A stretch of DNA of 64,000 bases from Staphylococcus xylosus NJ (GTDB lineage Bacteria; Bacillota; Bacilli; Staphylococcales; Staphylococcaceae): positions 124,001-188,000 of the forward strand of contig NZ_ANMR01000043.1 in the NCBI RefSeq assembly GCF_000338275.1. The letters run 5' to 3'. The notes below the pieces were generated by a model, which had not been told where the DNA came from, made no database searches, and saw nothing but the letters and a program-made list of their open reading frames with translations. A program made the position numbers and the translations under genes. This document shows positions 52,309 through 62,117 of the stretch, one piece after another. Each line of letters opens with the position of its first letter. The stretch's first letter is position 1.

Positions 52309-53052
52309 ATGCTAAATGCACAATTTTTTACTGACACAGGACAATATCGTGATAAAAACGAAGATGCTGGTGGCGTTTTTTACAATCGTACAGAACAACA
52401 ATTATTAGTACTTTGTGATGGCATGGGTGGTCATTTAGCGGGTGAAGTAGCTAGCCAATTTGTAACAAAAGAGTTACAGCAAAGATTTGAAGAAGAAAAT
52501 TTAATAGAGGCAAATCAAGCTGAAACTTGGTTGAAGACAACCTTAAAAGCTATTAACCGTGAACTTTATGACAAATCAGTAGAAAACCCAGAATATCAAG
52601 GTATGGGTACAACTTGTGTTTGTGCTTTAGTATTTGATAACTATGTGGTCGTTGCAAATATTGGAGATTCACGGGCCTATTTAGTAAATAGTAGGGAGAT
52701 TGAGCAAATTACAAATGATCATTCTTTTGTAAATCACCTTGTTATGATTGGACAAATCACTGCTGAAGAAGCTTATACGCATCCCCAACGTAATATCATT
52801 ACAAAAGTAATGGGTACAGATAGATTGGTGACACCGGATATTTTTGTAAAAAAGACAAAGTTTTATGACTATCTCATGTTGAACTCTGATGGTTTAACAG
52901 ATTTCGTGCGTAATCATAAAATTCAAGAAGCATTGCTACAAGACAACGAATTAGAAACACAAGGTCAATATTTGATTGAACTTGCATTAACAGAAGGTAC
53001 GAATGATAATGTAAGTTTAGTGTTGGCTGAGGTTGAAGGTGATAAGGTATGA
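52309..53052 (+). CDS. stp: PP2C-family Ser/Thr phosphatase Stp (PrpC)
   Basis: 247-residue metal-dependent phosphatase that reverses PknB phosphorylation. Motifs: FTDTGQYRDKNEDA, CDGMGGHLAGE with metal-binding Asp, ANIGDSRAYL, SDGLTDFV and GTNDNVSLVL. Start ATG 52309 with GAGGTAGAG. Four-base overlap with pknB couples the pair. Confidence 0.96.
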   Translation: MLNAQFFTDTGQYRDKNEDAGGVFYNRTEQQLLVLCDGMGGHLAGEVASQFVTKELQQRFEEENLIEANQAETWLKTTLKAINRELYDKSVENPEYQGMGTTCVCALVFDNYVVVANIGDSRAYLVNSREIEQITNDHSFVNHLVMIGQITAEEAYTHPQRNIITKVMGTDRLVTPDIFVKKTKFYDYLMLNSDGLTDFVRNHKIQEALLQDNELETQGQYLIELALTEGTNDNVSLVLAEVEGDKV

Positions 53053-55097
53053 TAGGCAAAATAATTAATGAACGTTACAAAGTTACTAAAAAGCTTGGTG
53101 GCGGTGGAATGAGTAGAGTCTATCTTGCTGAAGACTCGATTCTGAAACGAAGTGTCGCAATTAAAGCTATTAGAATTCCAGCAGGCGAAAAAGAAGAAGC
53201 AATCAAAAGATTTGAGCGAGAAGTACATAATTTAACGCAATTATCCCATGATAATATAGTTAACGTTTTTGATGTTACAGAAGATGATGAAAATTTCTAT
53301 TTAGTTATGGAATATATTGAAGGTTTAACATTATCTGAATACATTCAAAAGAATCAGCCGCTAGATGTGGATACAATATTAAATTTTATAAATCAAATCA
53401 TCAATGGTATTAAACACGCTCACGATACAAAAATTGTGCATAGAGATATTAAACCACAAAATATTTTGGTGGATAAAAATCAAACATTAAAAATATTGGA
53501 TTTTGGTATAGCTAAAGCATTAAGTGAAACAACAATGACAGAAACAAATCATGTATTGGGTACTGTCCAATATCTGTCTCCAGAACAAGCACGTGGAGAT
53601 ATTACAGATAATGGCACAGATATCTATTCAATGGGTGTTGTATTATATGAAATGCTTATTGGTAAACCGCCATTTTCTGGAGAAACAGCTGTCAGTATTG
53701 CAATAAAGCATATTCAAGATCCTATGCCAAATGTAACTGATGAACGTTCAGATATACGTCAAGCTTTGAGCAATGTTGTACTAAAAGCAACTGAAAAAGA
53801 CAAGATGGAGCGTTACCAATCAGTAAGAGAAATGCAAAATGATTTAGAAACTGTTATGTCAGATGAACGTGCATCAGAAGACCGATATCAATCTTCTATC
53901 ACTAATACTAAAACAGTACCGATAAATAAATCAGAAATTGCAAACCAGACACGTGAGGAAGACAAAGGTAAAAGTATTAGTGAGACAATGCAAATTCCTA
54001 TTGTCAATCAACAACAATTTCAATCCAGTGAAGAACATATCTATGCAGTTCCTAGAAAGAAACGTTCTAAGAAAAAGAAATTTTTATATACTTTAATTAT
54101 TGTTTTATTATTATTTGGTCTATTTGGCTTTATGGCTATGGGGATGTTTGGTAATAAATATTTAGAAGCACCAGACTTAACTGGAAAAACTGAAAAAGAA
54201 GCTGACCATATTTTAAAAGAAAATAAATTACAAATGGGTAAAACTACTCGAGAGTATAGTGATAAATATCCTGAAAATAAAATAATAAAAACGAACCCTG
54301 AAAAAGGTGAACGACTAGAACAAAACAGTAAAGTTGATATTGTGATGTCTAAAGGGCCACAATTAGCTGAAATGCCAAGTTTATATGGTATGTCAAAATC
54401 TGAAGCAATCAACAAACTAGAAGATTTAGGTATAAAAGATACCAAAGTTAAACAGTCTTATAGCAAACAAAATGTAGCTAAAGGTTTAATTGAATCACAA
54501 AACATTTCACCTGGTGATAAAGTAAAAGTGAATAATAGTAATATTGAATTAATTGAGTCACTAGGCATCAAACAAGTTTATGTTGATGATTATGAAAATA
54601 AATCTTTTAAAACTGCTAAAGAAGAGCTAGAATCTAAAGGATTTAAGGTAGAAGTTTCAGAAGAAAAAAATGATGATAAAGTTAAAAAAGATGATGTTAT
54701 TAGCCAGTCACCAAAAGGTGAGGAAGTAGATGAAGGTTCTACGATATCATTTGTCGTGTCTAAAGGTAAGGAAGAGTCTAAAGACGAATCTAAGGATGAC
54801 GCTAAGGACAAAGATGACAAAGATAAAGACGATTCTAAAGATGATGAAGCTGCAACGAAAGAGTATACTGAAACATACCAAGTGCAATATACTGGTGATG
54901 ATGATGAAAGTCAAGAAGTGAAAGTATATATTAGAGATAAAGATGACCAAGGGTCATCAGCAGCACAGACATATAAGATTAAGGAAAACAAGACTATTAA
55001 AATACCAATGACAATTGAAAAAGGTAAGACGGCTGGTTTTACTGTTCGTGTTGATGATAAGGTTGTTGCTGATAAAGACATACCTTATGACTTTTAG
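53049..55097 (+). CDS. pknB: Membrane Ser/Thr kinase PknB (Stk1, PrkC) with PASTA domains
   Basis: Hanks-type kinase sensing muropeptides or lipid II and tuning cell wall synthesis. Cytoplasmic kinase domain (about 10-265) with glycine loop LGGGGMSRVYLA, VAIKAI lysine, VHRDIKPQN, DFGIAK and GTVQYLSPEQARG; basic juxtamembrane segment; one transmembrane helix at about 344-365; three PASTA repeats (about 372-575), then an Asp/Lys/Ser-rich linker and a C-terminal beta domain. 682 residues. PBP1, encoded at 4935, carries the same extracellular module type. Confidence 0.97.
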   Translation: MIGKIINERYKVTKKLGGGGMSRVYLAEDSILKRSVAIKAIRIPAGEKEEAIKRFEREVHNLTQLSHDNIVNVFDVTEDDENFYLVMEYIEGLTLSEYIQKNQPLDVDTILNFINQIINGIKHAHDTKIVHRDIKPQNILVDKNQTLKILDFGIAKALSETTMTETNHVLGTVQYLSPEQARGDITDNGTDIYSMGVVLYEMLIGKPPFSGETAVSIAIKHIQDPMPNVTDERSDIRQALSNVVLKATEKDKMERYQSVREMQNDLETVMSDERASEDRYQSSITNTKTVPINKSEIANQTREEDKGKSISETMQIPIVNQQQFQSSEEHIYAVPRKKRSKKKKFLYTLIIVLLLFGLFGFMAMGMFGNKYLEAPDLTGKTEKEADHILKENKLQMGKTTREYSDKYPENKIIKTNPEKGERLEQNSKVDIVMSKGPQLAEMPSLYGMSKSEAINKLEDLGIKDTKVKQSYSKQNVAKGLIESQNISPGDKVKVNNSNIELIESLGIKQVYVDDYENKSFKTAKEELESKGFKVEVSEEKNDDKVKKDDVISQSPKGEEVDEGSTISFVVSKGKEESKDESKDDAKDKDDKDKDDSKDDEAATKEYTETYQVQYTGDDDESQEVKVYIRDKDDQGSSAAQTYKIKENKTIKIPMTIEKGKTAGFTVRVDDKVVADKDIPYDF

Positions 55098-55131
55098 CGA
55101 CACTTAACGAGAAAACGAGTTTAGTGTCGCT
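55096..55131 (+). terminator. Hairpin overlapping the pknB stop
   Basis: AGCGACACT (55096-55104) and AGTGTCGCT (55123-55131), perfect 9-bp arms with an 18-base loop, no good T-run. The left arm includes the last base of the pknB stop codon. Right arms recur in each tandem repeat. Confidence 0.5.
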
Positions 55132-55249
55132 TATGCAAGAGCAAAGATCTAGCGAACCAAACGTAACGAGAAAACGAGTTTAGTGTCGCTTATGCAAGAG
55201 CAAAGATCTAGCGAACCAAACGTAACGAGTAAACGAGTATAGTGTCGCT
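55105..55249 (+). repeat. 59-bp tandem repeat, two full copies and a partial third
   Basis: Units begin TAACGAGAAAACGAG at 55105, 55164 and 55223, exactly 59 bases apart. The first two are identical as far as I can compare; the third covers about 27 bases with two substitutions (TAACGAGTAAACGAGTATAG). Each unit contains AGTGTCGCT and GCAAAGATCTAGCG. No spacers separate the copies, so it is not a CRISPR array. No frame of coding appearance runs through it. Confidence 0.93.
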
Positions 55250-55258
55250 AACAAATTT

Positions 55259-55298
55259 AACGCCAATGTAATCATTTAATTGACTACATTGGTGTTTT
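55259..55298 (+). terminator. Terminator after the stp-pknB unit
   Basis: CGCCAATGTA (55261-55270) with TACATTGGTG (55285-55294), one G-T pair, followed by TTTTG. Lies after the tandem repeat. Confidence 0.8.
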
Positions 55299-55414
55299 GT
55301 ATATCAATTAAAGTGAATTATGGAGATGGTATAAGCCTTTAAAGTAAATTTTTATACTAATCACTAATTTTTTATTCAAAATAAACTTAAATCATATTTA
55401 ATTTAAAAAGGCTT

Positions 55415-55423
55415 TGCTATAAT
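55415..55423 (+). promoter_or_regulatory. Probable extended -10 promoter of rsgA
   Basis: TTGCTATAAT gives a TATAAT hexamer (55418-55423) with the extended TG-n element; no clear -35. It lies 36 bases before the rsgA start. The rest of 55299-55459 is AT-rich without features. Confidence 0.5.
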
Positions 55424-55459
55424 GTAAAGAGTAAAAGTAATTATAAGAGAGGTGCCTAA

Positions 55460-56335
55460 GTGAAGACAGGACGCATCATAAAATCAATTAGTGGCGTATA
55501 TCGTGTAGATGTAGATGGCGAAATGTATGACACCAAGCCGCGAGGGCTATTTAGAAAAAATAAATTTTCTCCCATCGTCGGCGATGTAGTGGATTTTGAA
55601 GTTGAAAATGTAACAGAGGGTTATATTCAACATGTGCATGAAAGAAAAAATAAAATTAAAAGACCACCTGTAAGTAATGTTGATCATCTTATTTTAGTAA
55701 TGAGTGCAGTAGAACCAGATTTTTCTACACAATTACTAGATCGTTTTTTAGTTATCGCACACTCATATCACATGCGTCCACGCATACTTATAACTAAAAA
55801 AGATTTAACTTCAATTGAAATGCAACAAAAGGTAACAAAGATATTAAACATATACGAAGACATGGGTTATAAGACTCAATTCATTAGTATCAACGATGAA
55901 ATCGAAAATATTTTTGCACAATGGGGGGATGGATTAGCTGTATTAAGCGGTCAATCTGGTGTTGGAAAATCTACGTTGTTGAACAAATATTTTCCTGATT
56001 TAGATATTGAGACACAGCATATTTCAAAAGCACTTAATCGCGGTCGTCATACTACTAGACATGTAGAACTTTTTGAAAGAACACATGGATATATTGCAGA
56101 TACACCAGGGTTTAGTGCATTAGATTTTGACCATATTCAAAAAGACGAACTGAAAAATTATTTTATGGAAATTCATGAGTATGGTGAGTCATGTAAATTC
56201 AGAGATTGTAATCATATTAATGAACCTAAGTGTAATGTCAAATTTAAAGTAGAACAAGGCGATATTACTCAATTTAGATATGATCATTATGTTCAACTAT
56301 TTAATGAGATTGCAAATAGAAAGGAAAGATATTAA
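55460..56335 (+). CDS. rsgA: Ribosome small subunit GTPase RsgA
   Basis: Late 30S maturation GTPase of 291 residues: N-terminal OB domain (1-70), circularly permuted GTPase with the G4-like ITKKDL before the P-loop [12 protein letters not shown] and DTPGF, then a C-terminal zinc domain with Cys-His ligands ([14 protein letters not shown]). Start is GTG at 55460 with GAGGTG upstream. Its stop is directly followed by the rpe start. Confidence 0.96.
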   Translation: MKTGRIIKSISGVYRVDVDGEMYDTKPRGLFRKNKFSPIVGDVVDFEVENVTEGYIQHVHERKNKIKRPPVSNVDHLILVMSAVEPDFSTQLLDRFLVIAHSYHMRPRILITKKDLTSIEMQQKVTKILNIYEDMGYKTQFISINDEIENIFAQWGDGLAVLSGQSGVGKSTLLNKYFPDLDIETQHISKALNRGRHTTRHVELFERTHGYIADTPGFSALDFDHIQKDELKNYFMEIHEYGESCKFRDCNHINEPKCNVKFKVEQGDITQFRYDHYVQLFNEIANRKERY

Positions 56336-56980
56336 TTGGCAAAACTTTATCCATCTTTATTATCAGCAGATTTTTTAAATTTACAACAGGAATTAAAGGC
56401 TTTAGAGGAAGCTGGAGTAGATGGTGTACATTTTGATGTTATGGATGGTCAATTTGTGCCCAATATTTCAATTGGTATTCCAATTTTAGATGCAGTTAGA
56501 GCGGGAACAGATTTACCTATTGATGTACATTTAATGATTGAAGAACCAGAAAAGTATGTAGAACTTTTTGCGGCACATGGAGCAGACATGATTTCAGTTC
56601 ATGTAGAGGCTACACCACATATTCATCGCGTGATAGAACAAATTAAGAACGCAAATGTAAAGGCTGGTGTGGTGATAAACCCAGGAACACCAGTAGATGC
56701 AATTCTACCTATTATAAAAGTGATAGATTATGTATTAGTGATGACTGTGAATCCTGGTTTTGGGGGACAATCATTTATTATAGATACAGTTGATAAACTA
56801 GATCAGCTATCTGAAGTTAAACAAAGGTTGAATTTAGATTTTAATATAGAAGTTGATGGTGGTATTAATGATAAGACAGTCCAAACCGTGATTGAGCATG
56901 GCGCAAATATGTTAGTTGCTGGGTCATACTTCTTCAAACAAAATGATTATAAGTCAGTTACTAAAACATTGAAAGGTTGA
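56336..56980 (+). CDS. rpe: Ribulose-phosphate 3-epimerase
   Basis: Interconverts ribulose 5-phosphate and xylulose 5-phosphate. TIM barrel of 214 residues with PSLLSADFLNL, VDGVHFDVMDGQFVPNIS (metal His/Asp), DVHLMIEEP, VNPGFGGQ and VDGGIN. Start is TTG at 56336 right behind the rsgA stop, with AAGGAAAG as ribosome site. Four-base link with the thiN region. Confidence 0.96.
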   Translation: MAKLYPSLLSADFLNLQQELKALEEAGVDGVHFDVMDGQFVPNISIGIPILDAVRAGTDLPIDVHLMIEEPEKYVELFAAHGADMISVHVEATPHIHRVIEQIKNANVKAGVVINPGTPVDAILPIIKVIDYVLVMTVNPGFGGQSFIIDTVDKLDQLSEVKQRLNLDFNIEVDGGINDKTVQTVIEHGANMLVAGSYFFKQNDYKSVTKTLKG

Positions 56981-56985
56981 CGTTA

Positions 56986-57621
56986 ATGAAAGCCAATTTA
57001 TTATGTGGTAATCGAAATTTACCTAAAGATATACTGGTTGATAGTGCTGATGCCGATTGGATTGGCATAGATAGAGGTACATTAATTTTGTTGGAATCCG
57101 GTATCACACCGCAATTTGCAGTTGGTGATTTTGATTCAATTACACAAGAAGAAAAATTATTTATAGAGCAACAAATTGAAATAAATCCCTATAATTCAGA
57201 AAAAGATGATACAGATTTAGCATTAGGGATAGATCAAGCGGTACAGAGTGGGTATAAGGAAATACACGTGTTTGGTGCTACAGGTGGTAGATTAGATCAT
57301 TTTTTGGGAGCTTTACAAATCTTGGAGAAACCCGAATATGTAGAAAATGGTATAGTTATAAAATTGATTGATCAATCAAATGAAGTTCAACTTTTAAAAC
57401 GGGGATTATTTCATATTGAAGTGAATGACTTTTACCCATATATTTCATTTATTCCTGTTTCGTATCCAACAATCATCACATTAAAGTATTTTAAATATAA
57501 CCTTTATAAAGAGACGCTTAAACAGGGATCAACGTTAACTATTTCTAATGAGATTGAATCCTCACACGGAGAAGTTGAGTTGATTAAAGGGGACGTATTA
57601 ATGATACGGAGTAGAGATTAA
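56986..57621 (+). CDS. thiN: Thiamine pyrophosphokinase
   Basis: Transfers pyrophosphate from ATP to thiamine. ThiN/Thi80-type fold of 211 residues: DWIGIDRGTLILLESGITPQFAVGDFDSI, KDDTDLALGIDQA, GATGGRLDHFLG and the C-terminal beta domain. ATG at 56986, after AAAGG, is preferred to the TTG at 56977 that overlaps rpe. Confidence 0.94.
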   Translation: MKANLLCGNRNLPKDILVDSADADWIGIDRGTLILLESGITPQFAVGDFDSITQEEKLFIEQQIEINPYNSEKDDTDLALGIDQAVQSGYKEIHVFGATGGRLDHFLGALQILEKPEYVENGIVIKLIDQSNEVQLLKRGLFHIEVNDFYPYISFIPVSYPTIITLKYFKYNLYKETLKQGSTLTISNEIESSHGEVELIKGDVLMIRSRD

Positions 57622-57652
57622 TATCAATCGTCATGAGTTGAAAAAATTGTTC

Positions 57653-57691
57653 AAAAAAAACCAATCCTCCACATAAGGATTGGTTTTTTCG
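57653..57691. terminator. Bidirectional terminator between thiN and rpmB
   Basis: CCAATCCT (57661-57668) and AGGATTGG (57676-57683) flanked by eight A and six T, so it serves both convergent genes. Confidence 0.93.
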
Positions 57692-57704
57692 TGCATTATA
57701 TTTA

Positions 57705-57893
57705 TTAAACTCTAGTTACTTTACCAGATTTTAAAGCACGTGCAGAAACCCAAACTTTTTTAGGTTTTCCGTCTACAAGAATTCTAACTTTTTGAAGGTT
57801 AGCATTCCATCTTCTTTTAGAAGAATTTAAAGCGTGTGAACGATTGTTTCCAGTTGAAGCTTTACGACCTGTTACGAAACATTGTTTGCCCAT
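57705..57893 (-). CDS. rpmB: 50S ribosomal protein L28
   Basis: 62 residues, basic, with the L28 signature [22 protein letters not shown] and [15 protein letters not shown]. The zinc-binding cysteine pattern of some L28 forms is absent except the first Cys. RBS AGGAGG on the minus strand. Isolated, opposite to its neighbours, as in other staphylococci. Confidence 0.97.
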   Translation of the reverse strand: MGKQCFVTGRKASTGNNRSHALNSSKRRWNANLQKVRILVDGKPKKVWVSARALKSGKVTRV

Positions 57894-58012
57894 GAAAGTA
57901 CCTCCTTTAATAAATATAAATACACGTATCTACTACATACCTGAATAATGTACCATAAATAGAAAAATATAGCAATATAATGAGAAATTTTTCTGATTTA
58001 TATGACTTCTCC

Positions 58013-58040
58013 TTTTGTTAAAACTAAATTATGATATAAT
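58013..58040 (+). promoter_or_regulatory. Probable promoter of the asp23-like/fakA unit
   Basis: TTTTGT (58013-58018) and extended -10 TGATATAAT with TATAAT at 58035-58040, 16-base spacing. About 100 bases of leader follow before the start codon. Confidence 0.5.
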
Positions 58041-58141
58041 TGTAAACTGTGGATAAATATAGTATTTTATTATTAAACTCATCTTAAATAATTGTTTATT
58101 TACAGTTAGTTTCAGAACCATAAACTTTAGGAGGCAATTTT

Positions 58142-58513
58142 ATGACGTTAGAAATCACAAATGATTATGGTAGCATAGATATTTCAAACGAAGTAATAGC
58201 ATCAGTGGTGGGCAGTAAAGCAGTAGAATGTTATGGAATTGTAGGCATGGCTTCTAGACAACAAGTAAGAGACGGTATTGCCGAAATATTAGGGCATGAA
58301 AATTATTCTAAAGGCATTGTTGTAAGAGAAGACAATGGAGTGATTGATGTTGATATGTATACAATTGTTAGCTTCGGGACAAAAATATCAGAAGTTGCAA
58401 GTAATGTGCAATCAACTGTGAAATATACATTAGAACAAACATTAAAAGTAAAAGTAAACTCAATAAATATATTTGTACAAGGTGTGCGCGTCAATAATGG
58501 CACGAAGAACTAG
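58142..58513 (+). CDS. Asp23/Gls24 family envelope stress protein (YloU-like)
   Basis: 123 residues with the DUF322 signature ([25 protein letters not shown], ...[23 protein letters not shown]). YloU-type members sit before fakA throughout Firmicutes; they are envelope associated and of unclear biochemical role. RBS TAGGAGG before ATG 58142. 14 bases to fakA, certainly the same transcript. Confidence 0.92.
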   Translation: MTLEITNDYGSIDISNEVIASVVGSKAVECYGIVGMASRQQVRDGIAEILGHENYSKGIVVREDNGVIDVDMYTIVSFGTKISEVASNVQSTVKYTLEQTLKVKVNSINIFVQGVRVNNGTKN

Positions 58514-58527
58514 GAGGACATTACGCA

Positions 58528-60186
58528 ATGGTTAGCAAAATAAATGGTAAATTATTTGCCGAAATGATTATACAAGGGGCACAAAATTTATCAAATCATG
58601 CAGATTTAGTCGATTCATTAAATGTATACCCAGTACCTGATGGAGATACAGGAACTAATATGAACTTGACTATGACATCTGGTAGAGAAGCAGTAGAAGA
58701 GAATTTATCACAACATATAGGTGAGCTAGGTAAAACATATTCTAAAGGTTTATTGATGGGCGCAAGAGGTAACTCTGGTGTAATACTTTCTCAACTATTT
58801 AGAGGTTTTAGTAAAAATTTAGAAGACAATGACGAAATCAATGCCCAACAATTTGCTGAAAGTTTTAAAGCTGGTGTAGATACAGCATATAAAGCAATTA
58901 TGAAACCAGTAGAAGGTACAATCTTAACAGTAGCTAGAGATGCAGGAGATGCTGCAATGCGTAAAGCTAAAGAAACTGAAGATTGTATTGAGTTGATGAC
59001 TTATATTTTAGAGCAAGCAGAAATCTCACTTGAAAACACACCCAATTTATTACCAGTTTTAAAAGAAGTAGGAGTTGTTGATAGTGGTGGTAAAGGTTTA
59101 GTAGTGGTTTACGAAGGCTTCCTAAAAGCGTTAAAAGGAGAAAAAGTATCCGCACAATCATCAAAATTAGATAAAGATTCATTGGTAAGTGAAGCACATG
59201 ATTTTCATGGTGTAATTAATACCGAAGACATTGAATATGGTTATTGTACCGAAATGATGGTTCGTTTTGGTAAAAATAAAAAAACTTTCGATGAACAAGA
59301 ATTTAGAGAAGATATGAGCGCATTTGGTGATTCTTTATTAGTGATTAATGATGAAGAAATAGTTAAAGTACACGTACATACTGAAAAGCCAGGTGATGTA
59401 TTTAATTTTGGTCAACAATATGGTGAATTAATTAAATTAAAAGTAGAAAATATGCGTGAACAACACAGAGAAGTTGTGAAAAAAGAGCAAAACAATCAAC
59501 CTGTACCTCAAAGTGATGAAAATGAAACTGTCGAAACTGCTGTAATTGCTATATCAATGGGTAATGGTGTCTCTGAGTTATTTAAATCAATGGGCGCAAC
59601 ACATATGATTAGTGGTGGCCAAACTATGAACCCATCGACGGAAGACATAGTGAAAATGATTGAACAATCACAATGTAAACGTGCAATTATTTTACCAAAC
59701 AATAAAAATATCCTTATGGCTAGTGAACAAGCAGCTGATATTGTTGAAGCAGAAGCTATTGTTATCCCAACAAAATCTATTCCTCAAGGTATTGCTGCAT
59801 TATTTAACTATGATACGTCTGATTCACTTGCTGATAATAAATCTCGTATGATTGAATCATTAGAAGCAGTTAATTCTGGTTCAGTTACTTATGCTGTTAG
59901 AGATACTAAAATAGATGGCGTTGAAATTAAAAAAGGCGCATTTATGGGCTTAGTAGAAGATAAAATTGTTACTAGTGAAGACAATGAGTTTGATACAGTT
60001 AAGAGTTTGCTTTCGCAAATGATTGAAGAAGATAGTGAAATCATAACTATGATTGTTGGGGAAGATGCAAATGAGACTGTTACTGCCGAAGTAGAAGCAT
60101 GGGTAGAAGAAACTTATCCAGATATTGAGCTAGATCAACATGATGGTCAGCAACCTGTATATCAATATTTATTTTCAGTAGAATGA
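58528..60186 (+). CDS. fakA: Fatty acid kinase catalytic subunit FakA
   Basis: ATP-binding subunit that phosphorylates FakB-bound fatty acids, feeding exogenous fatty acids into phospholipids. N-terminal DhaL domain (1-205) with the metal/nucleotide motif D38-GDTGTNM45 and [15 protein letters not shown]; middle domain (about 220-330); C-terminal DegV-like domain (about 340-552). 552 residues, RBS TAGGAGG. No fakB gene in the window. Confidence 0.95.
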   Translation: MVSKINGKLFAEMIIQGAQNLSNHADLVDSLNVYPVPDGDTGTNMNLTMTSGREAVEENLSQHIGELGKTYSKGLLMGARGNSGVILSQLFRGFSKNLEDNDEINAQQFAESFKAGVDTAYKAIMKPVEGTILTVARDAGDAAMRKAKETEDCIELMTYILEQAEISLENTPNLLPVLKEVGVVDSGGKGLVVVYEGFLKALKGEKVSAQSSKLDKDSLVSEAHDFHGVINTEDIEYGYCTEMMVRFGKNKKTFDEQEFREDMSAFGDSLLVINDEEIVKVHVHTEKPGDVFNFGQQYGELIKLKVENMREQHREVVKKEQNNQPVPQSDENETVETAVIAISMGNGVSELFKSMGATHMISGGQTMNPSTEDIVKMIEQSQCKRAIILPNNKNILMASEQAADIVEAEAIVIPTKSIPQGIAALFNYDTSDSLADNKSRMIESLEAVNSGSVTYAVRDTKIDGVEIKKGAFMGLVEDKIVTSEDNEFDTVKSLLSQMIEEDSEIITMIVGEDANETVTAEVEAWVEETYPDIELDQHDGQQPVYQYLFSVE

Positions 60187-60326
60187 TTGCTGGATAATCA
60201 TCGATTTAAACGCATTGATATATATGTGATTGAAATTTAAGTATCGTTTTAAATTGGTTATGTTGTCAAACAATGGTTTGAATACAGTTTCTACTATAGA
60301 ATGTTTATTAAATATTCTGATGTTAT

Positions 60327-60383
60327 GAGAGCGAGAATAAGAAATCGAATTTAGTTTTGATTTCTATCTTGCTCTCGTTTTTA
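60327..60383 (+). terminator. Terminator after fakA, GAAATC repeat type
   Basis: GAGAGC...AAGAAATC (60327-60345) pairs with GATTTCTATCTTGCTCTC (60359-60376), followed by GTTTTTAT. The GAGA-n-GAAAT layout relates it to the other repeats. Confidence 0.85.
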
Positions 60384-60491
60384 TGTAGTAATTTAGTATA
60401 ATTGTGCAAATTTATATGAATTGTGGTCAATTATATTTTAAATTAAAAAAGAACAATGCAACCAGTTTTGGTTTATAATGTTTAATGAACT

Positions 60492-60500
60492 TGTTATAAT
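60492..60500 (+). promoter_or_regulatory. Possible promoter of sdaAB
   Basis: TTGTTATAAT gives TATAAT (60495-60500) with an extended TG-n element, 67 bases before the start; a second TATAAT is at 60474-60479. No firm -35. The remaining 60187-60567 spacer shows only the terminator. Confidence 0.4.
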
Positions 60501-60567
60501 GAACTAGATGTTTGAGAATGTAAGCGCAACACTTTAGAAACATTAAAAACAAGAGTGGGGTATAATT

Positions 60568-61233
60568 ATGAAATATAAAACAGTTTTCGATATAATTGGT
60601 CCAACAATGGTAGGCCCTTCATCGTCTCATACAGCGGGGGCAGTAAGAATTGGTTTGGTAGCTAGAGATTTATTTAACCAATTACCAAGTCAAGTTGATA
60701 TTTATTTATATGGTTCATTTATGGAAACATATAAAGGTCATGGCACAGATGTTGCACTTGTAGGTGGTTTATTAGGCTATGATACTGACGATGATAGAAT
60801 TCAAACGAGTTTAGAAGCAGCAGAAAGTGCAGGAATGAAAGTTAATTTTATAGAAATGGCTGAGGAGAGATCGCATCCCAATACAGCTATTATAAATATG
60901 CGTAACGCTGAAAAGGAGATTTCGGTGGAAGGTGTATCTATCGGTGGCGGTAAAATTGAAGTTGTTGCAATTAATGGCTTTAATATTGCGATTAGTGGAA
61001 ATTACCCAGCATTACTTGTCTTCCACAAGGATACATTTGGTACGATTGGTAAAGTAGCTAATATTTTAGGAGATTCAAGTATTAATGTGGGAAGTATGCA
61101 AGTATCGAGAAAAGAAAAAGGCGATCAAGCGTTAATGACTTGTGAGTTGGACGATGCTGTAAACAAAGATATTATAGAGAAAATTAAAAACGTCGATGGT
61201 GTAGTGACGGTTTCACTCATGGGAGACGCCTAA
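60568..61233 (+). CDS. sdaAB: L-serine dehydratase, beta subunit
   Basis: Small subunit of the iron-sulfur L-serine deaminase that makes pyruvate and ammonia. N-terminal domain with DIIGPTMVGPSSSHTAGAVRIG and GHGTDVALVGGLLG; C-terminal ACT domain (about 148-221: GTIGKVANILGDSSINVGSM). 221 residues. Followed after 12 bases by the alpha subunit. Confidence 0.95.
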   Translation: MKYKTVFDIIGPTMVGPSSSHTAGAVRIGLVARDLFNQLPSQVDIYLYGSFMETYKGHGTDVALVGGLLGYDTDDDRIQTSLEAAESAGMKVNFIEMAEERSHPNTAIINMRNAEKEISVEGVSIGGGKIEVVAINGFNIAISGNYPALLVFHKDTFGTIGKVANILGDSSINVGSMQVSRKEKGDQALMTCELDDAVNKDIIEKIKNVDGVVTVSLMGDA

Positions 61234-61245
61234 CGGAGGTATTGC

Positions 61246-62115
61246 ATGTTTAAAAGCGTGAAAGAATTAATAGAGATGTGTGAAGCACAAAATAAGAAAA
61301 TTCATGAAATCATGTTAGAACAAGAGATGGAAGTGACAGGATTATCTGAAGCTGATGTGTATGCACATATGGATAAAAATTTACAAACAATGGAAAATGC
61401 ATTGGATGAAGGACTAGCGGGAGTAACATCAACGACAGGATTAACTGGTGGAGATGCTGTATTAATTAAAGAATATCTAAAAACTGGGAAATCATTATCG
61501 GGCGCAACGTTATTAGATGCAGTTAGTAAAGCAGTTGCAACAAATGAAGTCAACGCGGCTATGGGAAAAATTTGTGCAACACCGACTGCAGGATCAGCTG
61601 GTGTAGTGCCAGGTGTATTGTTTGGCTTAAAACCTAGACTTGAACCTACACGTAAAGATATGCTTAACTTTTTATTAACTTCAGGTGCGTTTGGTTTCGT
61701 TGTAGCTAACAATGCGTCAATTTCAGGTGCAGCTGGTGGTTGTCAAGCTGAGGTAGGCTCGGCAGCTGCTATGGCTGCAGGTGCAACAGTTGAACTTGCT
61801 GGAGGCACGCCGCAACAATCAGCTGAAGCCTTTGCAATTTGTTTGAAAAATATGCTAGGTTTAGTATGTGATCCAGTTGCTGGTTTAGTAGAAGTTCCTT
61901 GTGTAAAAAGAAATGCTGCAGGCGCTTCTAATGCAATCGTATCTGCGGACATGGCGTTGGCAGGTGTGACATCTAGAATACCGACAGATGAAGTGATTGA
62001 AGCAATGTATAAGATTGGCCAAACGATGCCATCTGCTTTGCGTGAAACTGGTCGTGGAGGTTTAGCTGGTACGCCTACAGGTCAGCGTCTAAAACAAGAA
62101 ATATTTGGTGATTAA
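61246..62115 (+). CDS. sdaAA: L-serine dehydratase, alpha subunit
   Basis: Catalytic subunit binding the [4Fe-4S] cluster; family-typical segments [45 protein letters not shown] with a cluster cysteine, and [19 protein letters not shown] with two more. 289 residues. RBS GGAGG. Only two bases separate it from recG. Confidence 0.95.
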   Translation: MFKSVKELIEMCEAQNKKIHEIMLEQEMEVTGLSEADVYAHMDKNLQTMENALDEGLAGVTSTTGLTGGDAVLIKEYLKTGKSLSGATLLDAVSKAVATNEVNAAMGKICATPTAGSAGVVPGVLFGLKPRLEPTRKDMLNFLLTSGAFGFVVANNASISGAAGGCQAEVGSAAAMAAGATVELAGGTPQQSAEAFAICLKNMLGLVCDPVAGLVEVPCVKRNAAGASNAIVSADMALAGVTSRIPTDEVIEAMYKIGQTMPSALRETGRGGLAGTPTGQRLKQEIFGD

Positions 62116-62117
62116 TA

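Noticed and set aside
54041..54445. 134-codon frame antisense to pknB
   Set aside because: Overlaps the transmembrane and PASTA part of pknB; Ser/Phe/Ile-rich composition is the expected mirror.
55105..55249. CRISPR array
   Set aside because: Units of 59 bases are directly adjacent with no variable spacers, and no cas genes are present.
61302..61712. 136-codon frame antisense to sdaAA
   Set aside because: Lies wholly inside a well-supported conserved gene and has no start signal of its own.
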